DNA of 64,000 nucleotides from Pseudomonas sp. SJZ074 (GTDB lineage: Bacteria > Pseudomonadota > Gammaproteobacteria > Pseudomonadales > Pseudomonadaceae), in assembly GCF_007828215.1 (NCBI RefSeq), contig NZ_VIUE01000025.1, forward strand, positions 36,464 to 100,463. Direction: 5' to 3'. The notes beneath the pieces were generated by a model that ran no database searches, was not told the origin of the DNA, and saw nothing but the letters and a program-made list of their open reading frames with translations. Of this stretch, positions 26,332-33,332 are shown one piece after another. The position numbers were made by a program, and so were the translations under genes. The first letter of the stretch is position 1. Each line of letters starts with the position of its first letter.

Positions 26332-28980
26332 ATGCAATTCGAGGATATCTATCGTCTGGAAGTGGTCGCCGCGCTCGAACACGACCACCAGCTGGACTTC
26401 AAGGACATTGGCGACAAGTACCTGCAGAAAGGGGTTTGCCCGGGCTGTGGTGAACGCACGCTGTACATCGCCCGCAAGCAGCCTTACCAGCTCAAGTGCA
26501 ACCGGCTGAACGAATGCCAGTTCGAGGAAAAAACCCGCGAGCGTTACAGCTACCTGTTCGAGAACCTGAGCGAGCGTTTCCCGCGCACCGAGCTGAACCC
26601 CAATGCCACCGCCGACGCCTACCTGCAGCGCAACCGTGGCTTTGATATCAGCAAGCTGGCGGGCTGGTATGAGCAGGCCAAGCGCAGGGTAAAGCCCGGC
26701 GACTACCTGGCCGACACCGTGCGCTTTCCGCTGTGCGACGGGTACTGGGAACGCATCATTGACGCCAAGGCCGTGGCCGATAACGGCGGCGACAAAGCCG
26801 GCATCAAGTTCGGCATGAGCTACAAGGGCAACGGCTGGACGCCGCCTGGCCAGACCATCGAAAAGAGCGACCGCGTGTACATCGTGGAAGGCATCTTCCA
26901 CGCAATCGCCCTGCACCTGGCCGGCTACAAGGTGATTGCCAGCATCAGCTGCAACAACTTCCCGTGGGCGCTGATCGAGGCCAACAAGGGGAAGCTGGTC
27001 ACCTGGGTGATTGCCCTGGACGACGACAAGGCCGGTCGGTCGGTGATCCCCAAGTACCTGACCATGATCCGCAGCATGAAGGAAATCGGCTGGGTGGCCC
27101 TGGCCGGTGAACGCGACTGGGACGACGTGTACCGCGACGGCCAGCTGAACGACGAATTCATGGAAGAAGCCTGCTATCAGGGCCGCCTGTTCAGTGCCAC
27201 CAGCGCGATGAAAAAGGCCTACCTGCTGTACACCAAAAAGCCCCGGGGCTTCTTTCTGGTGGAGTTCGGCAGCCGCTTGTTTTCCGCCCGCGTCAACCTG
27301 ACCGAGCTGCAGAAGGATCTGGACGGCGACGACGTGGAAGGCCACCAGCCAGAGTTTGCCAAGCACACCACCATCACCCAGGTGGCCAACTGTGTGCCGA
27401 AGTTTGAGTACATCGAGAAGGACGCCACCACCAGCGAGCAGCGCTACTTCTTCCAGTTCAACTTCCCCAACGCCCGGCAGACCTGCAAGGAACCCCTAAC
27501 ACCCAGCGCCATTACCGACCCCCGCGGCTTCGCCAAGGCGATGTTCGAGCGCACCCCCGGCGGCATGTTTGAAGGCGGCGAGCGCGTGCTGACCATGCTG
27601 AAAAGTGAATGGTTCAAGGACGTGCGCACCGTCCGCACGCTGCCCTTTGTCGGCTATGACGACGTGAGCGGGGCCTACTGCTACCCCGGGTTCGGTTTCC
27701 ACAAGGGCAACGAAGTGTTGGTGAACGACCACGGTTTTCTGGACGTGGGGGCCGACGGCTTGAAGACCTCGACCCGCAGCTACCCGGTGGTGCGCGGCAA
27801 GGACTTCGACCCCAGCTGGTTTGCCGACTTCCTGGCGGTGTTCTCCCTGAACGGCCTGGCCATGCTCGCCTGGTGGACGGGCACCCTGTTTGCCGAGCAG
27901 ATCCGCGCCAAGCATGCCAGCTGGCCTTTCATGGAGCTGACCGGCGTGGCCGGATCCGGCAAGTCCACCCTGCTGCGTTTCCTGTGGCGCTTGGTCGGCC
28001 GCAAAGACGAGGAAGGCATTAAGCCAAGCGGCAGCGGTGCGAGCGCCATCGGCCTGCTGCGTGCGCTGGCCGGCGTCAGCAACCTGCCAGTGGTGCTGCT
28101 GGAGTCCGACAAGGAAACCATCGACGCCCACGGGCGGATCCTGACCGTGCAGTACAACTGGGACGAAATCAAACCCCTGTTCGACTACAAGGCCAAGCTG
28201 CGGGTGATGGGCGTCAAGAGCGCCAACAGCGACACCGAATCGCTGATTTTCCGGGGTGCGGTGTGCATTTCGCAGAACACCAGCGTGGACGGATCCGAAG
28301 CCATCCTGACCCGCATCACCTACCTGCACATGACCCTGGAACACCACAGCGCGGATCTGAAACCCCTGGCCGACCGCCTGAAAGCCATGGAAGTGGAAGA
28401 CCTGGCCGGCTACCTGCGCGCGGTGCTGAACCGTGAAAAGGAGTGGCTGCAGCACTACTTCGAGGCCTTCCGGACGTATGAGCAACGCTTTCAGGCGCTG
28501 GGTGGCGTTACCCACAGCCGCATTGTGTTGTGCCACGCCCAGGTGATGGCCGCCGCCAAGGCCACCCAGGCGCTGTTCCCTGGCTGGACTGACCGCAAGC
28601 TGGAAGAACTGGCCAGGCACATGGAAAGCCGCGCCCTGGAGCGTCAGCAGCGCTGCAGCGCCGAGCATCCGACCGCCGCCCAGTTCTGGCAGATCTACCA
28701 CTACCTGAACGAACAGGTGGTGACGATCACCGACGCCGACGGCACCCGCGAAGAGATCCGCGAAACGCTGAACCACAGCACCGATCGAGACGTGATTGCC
28801 ATCAACCTCAACCACTTCCAGCAGGTATGCAAACAGGCCGGGCAGGAAGTGATCCCCAACGTGCTGCTGCAGCGCGCCCTGCGCCAGAGCCGCACACACC
28901 CCTTTATCGAAAGTAGGAAGGCCCACTCGAAGATCGAGCGCCGGAGCATCAACTGCTGGCTGTTTAAGAGGAAAGCCTGA
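26332..28980 (+). CDS. Phage primase-helicase (zinc finger, TOPRIM, AAA ATPase)
   Basis: The 882-residue protein has a zinc-ribbon near the N-terminus (C36, C39, C56, C62). A TOPRIM-like domain follows with VYIVEGIFHAIALHLAGY (E187) and VIALDDDKAGRS near 228-236. The C-terminal ATPase has Walker A GVAGSGKST at 538-546. The combination makes primers and unwinds DNA in many phages and satellites. This differs from P2 and HP1, which use rolling-circle initiators; none is seen here, so this phage probably replicates by a theta-type or primase-driven mode. A cluster of repeats just downstream may be the origin. Confidence 0.85.
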   Translation: MQFEDIYRLEVVAALEHDHQLDFKDIGDKYLQKGVCPGCGERTLYIARKQPYQLKCNRLNECQFEEKTRERYSYLFENLSERFPRTELNPNATADAYLQRNRGFDISKLAGWYEQAKRRVKPGDYLADTVRFPLCDGYWERIIDAKAVADNGGDKAGIKFGMSYKGNGWTPPGQTIEKSDRVYIVEGIFHAIALHLAGYKVIASISCNNFPWALIEANKGKLVTWVIALDDDKAGRSVIPKYLTMIRSMKEIGWVALAGERDWDDVYRDGQLNDEFMEEACYQGRLFSATSAMKKAYLLYTKKPRGFFLVEFGSRLFSARVNLTELQKDLDGDDVEGHQPEFAKHTTITQVANCVPKFEYIEKDATTSEQRYFFQFNFPNARQTCKEPLTPSAITDPRGFAKAMFERTPGGMFEGGERVLTMLKSEWFKDVRTVRTLPFVGYDDVSGAYCYPGFGFHKGNEVLVNDHGFLDVGADGLKTSTRSYPVVRGKDFDPSWFADFLAVFSLNGLAMLAWWTGTLFAEQIRAKHASWPFMELTGVAGSGKSTLLRFLWRLVGRKDEEGIKPSGSGASAIGLLRALAGVSNLPVVLLESDKETIDAHGRILTVQYNWDEIKPLFDYKAKLRVMGVKSANSDTESLIFRGAVCISQNTSVDGSEAILTRITYLHMTLEHHSADLKPLADRLKAMEVEDLAGYLRAVLNREKEWLQHYFEAFRTYEQRFQALGGVTHSRIVLCHAQVMAAAKATQALFPGWTDRKLEELARHMESRALERQQRCSAEHPTAAQFWQIYHYLNEQVVTITDADGTREEIRETLNHSTDRDVIAINLNHFQQVCKQAGQEVIPNVLLQRALRQSRTHPFIESRKAHSKIERRSINCWLFKRKA

Positions 28981-29073
28981 GCAGTGGAATTCGTGGGGGT
29001 TCACCGGGGCCTGGGTGGGTTTCAAGCGGTAAGGCTCTGTTTCTGTGTAATCCCTTCATCTGTCTGGAATATC

Positions 29074-29356
29074 TGGAAGGTTTATAGGTAACCCAATGAA
29101 TACAAGCACTTACAGCTGTTCAGCAACTCTTATGCCACTGGAAGGCGCTGGAAGGTTTTTCCTTCCACCACCTTCCACCGACCTTCCACTTTTTGCTTTT
29201 TCGGCTGAATCCGCTGAAAGCCACGCAGCACTAGGCGTCCAGAGCTTCCGCGCTGCGGCGACCTTCCACCACCTTCCACCCCAGGTGGAAGGCCGTGAAA
29301 AAAACCTGAGCCAGCAACCACGCGGGCTCCAGCGCACCACGACTACCGACCTTCCA
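29074..29356. repeat. Cluster of ten CCTTCCA/TGGAAGG iteron-like motifs
   Basis: The heptamer occurs at 29074, 29139, 29149 and 29286 as TGGAAGG and at 29161, 29171, 29182, 29262, 29272 and 29350 as CCTTCCA. Successive spacings within groups are 10, 12, 10 and 11 bases, then 10 and 14, so sites lie on nearly the same helical face. Two oppositely oriented groups face each other. No credible gene covers the region. It is a candidate replication origin or site for a phage DNA-binding protein. Confidence 0.75.
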
Positions 29357-29412
29357 CTTATTCCAGACATGCAGGGGGACTTCCCGCCGCATTCCTTTTT
29401 TTGGGGGTGGCC

Positions 29413-29592
29413 ATGGCCGAACTGAACCCCGACGACGAGCACCGCCGCGAGTGTCTGGCGCGCCACATGCTCCGCAACTGGACGTTCGACGAGATCCGCG
29501 ACTGGCTGAAAAAGCCCAAGAGAACCGAGGCCTACCGCGAAGACATGCGGGCCAGGCTGAACCGACTGAAACAGGAGAACCGCAAACGATGA
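29413..29592 (+). CDS. Small phage protein of unknown function
   Basis: The 59-residue charged protein (MAELNPDDEHRRECLARHML...) is predicted helical, with WTFDEIRDWLKK and a basic C-terminus RARLNRLKQENRKR. The ATG at 29413 follows GGGGGTGG. Its stop overlaps the next start (ATGA). It is the first of a run of tightly packed early genes. Function not recognised. Confidence 0.7.
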   Translation: MAELNPDDEHRRECLARHMLRNWTFDEIRDWLKKPKRTEAYREDMRARLNRLKQENRKR

Positions 29593-29945
29593 ACGCAATC
29601 ACCCAAGCCCCACAGCGGTGCCCGCTGGATGCCGAGGCAGCCCTGGACTTTCCCCGCTGGTGGCAGCGCGCTGCCGAACTGGTGGAGCTGCCGCTGGGCC
29701 AGCGCGGCCTGGACGTGGCCGGCACCGGCCTGGCGCAGTTGCTCAAGCGCCTGCAGGCCCTGGACACCCCGCGCCGCGCCCTGCTGCTGACCATGGCCTG
29801 CATGGCCAACCCACAGCGCGCCGACTGGCTGCAGGCCGAAGTCGGCATGCACGTCGGCCAACTGACCGCCGCCGACCTGGGCCCCGAGGTGTTCCAGACG
29901 CTGGTCGGCCTGCTGGCCACTTTCAAACCCGCCCCAAGCAACTGA
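29589..29945 (+). CDS. Hypothetical phage early protein
   Basis: The 118-residue protein is mostly helical and hydrophobic/Leu-rich (LPLGQRGLDVAGTGLAQLLKRLQAL, RALLLTMACMANP). No known domain is recognised. It is translationally coupled to the preceding gene by an ATGA overlap and followed 16 bases later by the next gene, so it belongs to the early operon. Confidence 0.7.
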   Translation: MNAITQAPQRCPLDAEAALDFPRWWQRAAELVELPLGQRGLDVAGTGLAQLLKRLQALDTPRRALLLTMACMANPQRADWLQAEVGMHVGQLTAADLGPEVFQTLVGLLATFKPAPSN

Positions 29946-29961
29946 AAAGGAGCCTCACCCC

Positions 29962-30318
29962 ATGAATGAATTCAACCTGCGTGACCAGCTCGCCAAGCAG
30001 CAGGCCTATAAGGCGCAACGCCAGGCCCTGATCACCGTCGGCCTGCAGGCGCTTAACCGCCTGATCACCGTGGCGGTGCGCCCCACCGGCCAGGGCCGTG
30101 TGATCGGTCGCTTCCTGCTGGGCCTGTACAACGGGCCGGAGTACCCCTTTGACCTGACCGAGCTGCGCGGCCTTGACCTGGCCCTGTTCGAGGACTGCCT
30201 GCGGGTGCTGATGATGGATTACAGCCCCGAGGTGGAGATTCACGAACGGGTGCCGAACGGCTTCGCCATCTGGGCCGAGCTGGTGGCCATGTGGGCACCG
30301 AAGGGGGCGCGGGCGTGA
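29962..30318 (+). CDS. Hypothetical phage protein (DUF7673-like)
   Basis: The 118-residue protein has the segment GLQALNRLITVAVRPTGQGRVIGRFLLGLYNGPEYPFDLTELRGLD, which I associate with a family of small proteobacterial phage and plasmid proteins, from memory and with limited certainty. A strong AAAAGGAG site precedes the ATG. The stop overlaps the next start (GTGA). Function unknown. Confidence 0.72.
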   Translation: MNEFNLRDQLAKQQAYKAQRQALITVGLQALNRLITVAVRPTGQGRVIGRFLLGLYNGPEYPFDLTELRGLDLALFEDCLRVLMMDYSPEVEIHERVPNGFAIWAELVAMWAPKGARA

Positions 30319-30566
30319 TCGTCTACTTCTGCGCGAACGGCATCAGCTCCGAGATGGGGCTGCCGTCTGTATATCTGGAGAACGCCCGGGCCGAGGATCT
30401 GGCCGAGCTGGCCGCCGGCATGTTCTGGCGTGAGCGCCAGGGCGAAGCCCCGTCGCTGGTGACGCTGATCCACCTGCAGGACGTGGACGGCAAAGACCTG
30501 GGGATTTTCGAGGTTCGGCGCGATATGCGCCCGATATTCACCGCCACGGCACTGCCGGCGGCGTGA
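30315..30566 (+). CDS. Hypothetical phage early protein
   Basis: The 83-residue protein starts at GTG 30315, overlapping the previous stop, with AAGGGGG eight bases upstream. Sequence MIVYFCANGISSEMGLPSVYLENARAEDL suggests a small alpha/beta fold; no family recognised. Confidence 0.65.
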   Translation: MIVYFCANGISSEMGLPSVYLENARAEDLAELAAGMFWRERQGEAPSLVTLIHLQDVDGKDLGIFEVRRDMRPIFTATALPAA

Positions 30567-30601
30567 AGGAACGGCGTCGAGGAACGGCGTCGAGGAACGG
30601 C
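30567..30601. repeat. 13-base tandem repeat, 2.7 copies
   Basis: AGGAACGGCGTCG occurs at 30567-30579 and 30580-30592 and continues as AGGAACGGC to 30601. It lies in the short spacer between two early genes and may be a polymerase-slippage repeat or a binding site. Confidence 0.8.
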
Positions 30602-30639
30602 AATTCCCCGACGCCAACCACCACTTAGGAGATACGTGA

Positions 30640-30882
30640 ATGCAAGCACAAACCCTTAGCAGCAGCGCGGTGAAGGCTACCACAACCGCCTTTATCGGCC
30701 GTGCCCTGATTGGCTACCAACTGCAGCGCAGCCCCGCCGCGCGGATCCGCCTGGAGACTGCCGCCGACCTGGCCCGCCACCTGGGCCAGTTGAGCGACGG
30801 CGACGCCGCAGTGATAGCCGAGCAGCTGGCAAAGCCCTGCCGCCACCAATCCACCCCCGTCAATGAGGTTTCCCATGGCTAA
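30640..30882 (+). CDS. Hypothetical phage protein
   Basis: The 80-residue protein (MQAQTLSSSAVKATTTAF...) has a helical, Ala/Leu-rich middle (RLETAADLARHLGQLSDGDAAVIAEQL). A TTAGGAGATAC site precedes the ATG. Its 3' end overlaps the next gene by eight bases. No domain recognised. Confidence 0.62.
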   Translation: MQAQTLSSSAVKATTTAFIGRALIGYQLQRSPAARIRLETAADLARHLGQLSDGDAAVIAEQLAKPCRHQSTPVNEVSHG

Positions 30883-31105
30883 CCGCTTTCTCCGTGGTTG
30901 CGGCGAGGATCTGAAACGCCTGGTCAGCTTCGCCCAGTCGGCTGGCTGGGCCGTGCAGCAGACCCGGAAACTGCACCTGAAATTCACCAAGCCAGGCCGC
31001 CAGCCGGTGTTCACCAGCGGCACACCCAGCGACCGCCGCGCCTGGCTCAACGCCAAGGCGCAGCTGAGCCAGGCCGACAAGCTGGCAGGGGGTGCAGCGT
31101 GCTGA
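30875..31105 (+). CDS. Small basic protein with HicA-like fold pattern
   Basis: The 76-residue protein has the pattern GWAVQQTRKLHLKFTKPGR followed by PVFTSGTPSDRRAWLNAKAQL. This resembles the double-stranded-RNA-binding-like fold of HicA toxins (GW...T..G.H..F..PG...), including a central histidine. No HicB antitoxin is adjacent, so it may be a nucleic-acid-binding early protein instead. The start is the ATG at 30875. Function is uncertain. Confidence 0.65.
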   Translation: MANRFLRGCGEDLKRLVSFAQSAGWAVQQTRKLHLKFTKPGRQPVFTSGTPSDRRAWLNAKAQLSQADKLAGGAAC

Positions 31106-31359
31106 TGCTGAACGGCCACGACGTGAGGGTGTGCGAGGCGCGGCTGCGCCAGGCACGTGCCCAGCTGGCGGTGCCGGCGACCTTCGACATGGTGGAGGCC
31201 ACCCAGGTGGTGGAGCTGTACACCAGCTTCGGGGTGGTGCAGGTGCCGCTGCCTGCGGGGGAGTTCATCGTGGGGATGGAGGATCCAGCCGGGGTGCGCC
31301 GCTTTGGGGTGGTGCGTTTCGAGGGGATTCCAGACGACGAAGGCTGGCACGTCGACTAG
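31099..31359 (+). CDS. Hypothetical phage protein, last gene of early operon
   Basis: The 86-residue protein starts at GTG 31099, with AGGGGGT six bases upstream; ATG at 31105 is an alternative that shares a base with the previous stop. The sequence (VELYTSFGVVQVPLPAGEFIVGMEDPAGV) looks like a small beta protein. It is followed by a terminator at 31378-31401. Confidence 0.65.
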   Translation: MLMLNGHDVRVCEARLRQARAQLAVPATFDMVEATQVVELYTSFGVVQVPLPAGEFIVGMEDPAGVRRFGVVRFEGIPDDEGWHVD

Positions 31360-31360
31360 G

Positions 31361-31373
31361 TTTAGCGGCTAAA
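31361..31373. promoter_or_regulatory. 13-base palindrome identical to the KorB operator consensus
   Basis: TTTAGCGGCTAAA matches exactly the TTTAGCSGCTAAA site bound by KorB of IncP plasmids (known from RK2/RP4). It lies two bases after the last early gene and just before the terminator hairpin. Whether any protein binds it here is unknown. Confidence 0.5.
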
Positions 31374-31377
31374 TTTC

Positions 31378-31401
31378 GGGGCGCAGATGCGCCCCTTTTT
31401 T
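31378..31401 (+). terminator. Rho-independent terminator of the early operon
   Basis: GGGGCGCA (31378-31385) pairs with TGCGCCCC (31388-31395) over a GA loop and is followed by six T. It ends the rightward early transcript. Confidence 0.9.
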
Positions 31402-31835
31402 ATTGCCGCAATTAAGATACCAAACCCAATATTGGGATTTAATAAGCACGATATTAAAACACTATATCGAATATATTCCTGATCACTTAATCAGACTTCA
31501 CACCTCTGCAACCCTTGCAAACCCTGAATTGTCCTTTTGTTCCTTTGTACTTATGTACTCGGTACAATAACTAATTACTTAATTATTTAACCGCTCGTCA
31601 TTTCGCTATTTCGTTAATTAGCGATTCAGCTAAATTGACAACCCAACTTAGGAATTCAGAAAAGCCCTAGAAGCCCCACCTAGCAAGGGCTCAAACCCTA
31701 AGTTTGGAATTCAAAACCTTTCATTCCCTCACATCTGCAATCAAACGCGAAAGATAAAAAAAGTGCTTGACCGCACAAATTTTTAATAAGTAAAGTTCGC
31801 CCCGATTGAATCTGCCCAGCATGGAGTAAGCGGCA
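31402..31835. other. 434-base AT-rich non-coding stretch
   Basis: The composition falls sharply compared with flanking phage genes. I see no gene. There are short inverted repeats (CGCTA...TAGCG) and TTGACC at 31767-31772 that may form part of a promoter for the gene at 31836. The stretch could be foreign DNA, a decayed cargo gene or a regulatory region. Confidence 0.5.
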
Positions 31836-32042
31836 ATGGACGAACAAAAAAACAGCGTTATAAATCCACGTGATGAAGTCGAGGAAGTGGCCCAGGTTAT
31901 AAGTTTTCTTGGGCGCGTGATCGGCGCTGTTGCACTGGATGATTATGAGCGGGTGGGGGCGCAGGTGGTGGCCGAGTGGTCAGCCGAGCGGCTGCGGAAT
32001 TGCTCCGCAGCGATGGGTCAGGCGGGCAGCGCGCCCAGTTGA
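31836..32042 (+). CDS. Small hypothetical protein
   Basis: The 68-residue protein (MDEQKNSVINPRDEVEEVAQ...) is acidic at first and then helical (VISFLGRVIGAVALDDYERVG). GGAG lies nine bases before the ATG. It converges with ogr, overlapping its 3' end by 25 bases. No family recognised; it is isolated from the early operon by the AT-rich stretch. Confidence 0.55.
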   Translation: MDEQKNSVINPRDEVEEVAQVISFLGRVIGAVALDDYERVGAQVVAEWSAERLRNCSAAMGQAGSAPS

Positions 32043-32275
32043 TCGAAAAGCTGGCGCTGTTGTGCCGGCGGGAGTTGGCGGAGGCGGTCGAACAGCAACT
32101 GGTCGATGGCCCCCGCAGCAGGCCGAAGGGCATGCGAGTAGGTGAGATTCATCACGAAGGTGTGCCCACACTTAGGGTCAAGGCACTGGCAGTACAGGCG
32201 GGCAAATTCCACCGACAGTTCGTCGCGTGACCCGATCCGGGCTTTCCCCTGACATTCCTTGCAGTAGATCCGCAA
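32018..32275 (-). CDS. Ogr/Delta-type late transcription activator
   Basis: The 85-residue protein is a zinc-finger activator of P2-family late promoters. The N-terminus RIYCKECQGKARIGS and the second Cys pair in YCQCLDPKCGHTFV are the Ogr/Delta signature, coordinating zinc through four cysteines. I place the start at TTG 32275 because the family begins two residues before IxCxxC and a GGGAGGGAG site precedes it. It is downstream of portal on the same strand, unlike P2, where ogr sits after the tail genes. Confidence 0.88.
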   Translation of the reverse strand: MRIYCKECQGKARIGSRDELSVEFARLYCQCLDPKCGHTFVMNLTYSHALRPAAGAIDQLLFDRLRQLPPAQQRQLFDQLGALPA

Positions 32276-32327
32276 CGTATCTCCCTCCCCCGAAGGTGTT
32301 CGCACGGACACTATTCTGCCACAACAT

Positions 32328-33332
32328 CTAGTGGCTAACTGCATCAGCGAACCCAACCCGTCGATCTTGGCGCAGTACGGCATTGACCTGCAGGAACAGC
32401 TGGCAGATCGGCCGAATCTCGTTGTTGGTGTACACCCTGTCGATCTTTTCGATATCGCCAAAGCCCCCGGCATTCTCCGGCATGATCCCCGCCAGGGCGG
32501 GATTCATGCGCCAGGCCGCGATCACGTCCGCCCGGGTGATGTTCTTCACCCGCTCGAATTCGTCTTTGGTGGCCACGTCGCCCACGGGGATGATCTGAAT
32601 GGCTTTCTCGCCGCCGTTGGGGATGTTGACGAACATCGAGCGGAAATTGCCCACGCCCTTGCTCGCGCTGATCTGCGCTTTCAGGGCGTCCTCGTCTTCT
32701 TCAGATAGGTCGGGATCGTTGGTGTAGAAGATGAACCCAGCGTGCGCGCCGTTGTTGTAGTACCGGCGACGGAACAGGGTGGCGGACTCATTCAGCAGCA
32801 GCGAATGCAGGCCGCCCAGGTAGTCGGGCACGCCGTACACGTCCTGTTCCACGTCGTAGTCCATGACGTGTTCCACCTCGTCTTCGGCAAAGTGCAGTTC
32901 CTGCCCGTTGGGCAGCAGCATCACGAAACCGCCACCCACTTTGCGCCGCATGTTGATTGCCGGCAGGTGCCGCAGCTCAAGCACCTGGCCGATGATGTTG
33001 CGCAGGCGCTGAAAGTACGCCTCACCGAACACCATAAAGTCGAGCGCGGCGCGCCCCATCGTCTGCGCGCTGCAGCCGGCCGATGGGATGAAGTCACGCA
33101 GCAGCAGGTTGCGCTTGAAGCGCGGAATGGTGCCGTGGTGGGCGTTGGCGCGCAGTAGCCTGGCCAGCCCGGTGCGTGACACCGGGGGCGTGTAAATGCG
33201 CCCGTCGTCGCTGGCGAACACGCCCAGGTACTCGCCCATGTTGCTGGCCAGTACCGATTCCGGAGCCCCGAACGTGAAGGCCCGCACGTGCTTGGATGGT
33301 TGCGCCTGATGTTGCTGCGTTTGCTCTGCCAT
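32328..33332 (-). CDS. Phage portal protein (P2 GpQ / PBSX family)
   Basis: The 334-residue protein forms the dodecameric portal at the capsid vertex. Family features include FTFGAPESVL near residue 19, PPVSRTGLARLLRANAHHGTIPRFKRN and MNPALAGIMPENAGGFGDI near the C-terminus. Length is normal for GpQ. It is encoded with the terminase on the minus strand, as in P2. Its 5' end is overlapped by the unusually long terminase frame. Confidence 0.93.
   Translation of the reverse strand: MAEQTQQHQAQPSKHVRAFTFGAPESVLASNMGEYLGVFASDDGRIYTPPVSRTGLARLLRANAHHGTIPRFKRNLLLRDFIPSAGCSAQTMGRAALDFMVFGEAYFQRLRNIIGQVLELRHLPAINMRRKVGGGFVMLLPNGQELHFAEDEVEHVMDYDVEQDVYGVPDYLGGLHSLLLNESATLFRRRYYNNGAHAGFIFYTNDPDLSEEDEDALKAQISASKGVGNFRSMFVNIPNGGEKAIQIIPVGDVATKDEFERVKNITRADVIAAWRMNPALAGIMPENAGGFGDIEKIDRVYTNNEIRPICQLFLQVNAVLRQDRRVGFADAVSH

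Noticed and set aside
29096..29425. 109-codon plus-strand frame across the CCTTCCA repeats
   Set aside because: The peptide is made mostly by reading the repeats (Leu-Pro-Pro-Ser), has no good ribosome-binding site and overlaps the next gene.
30875..31105. Complete HicAB toxin-antitoxin system
   Set aside because: Only a HicA-like pattern is seen; neither neighbour resembles HicB.
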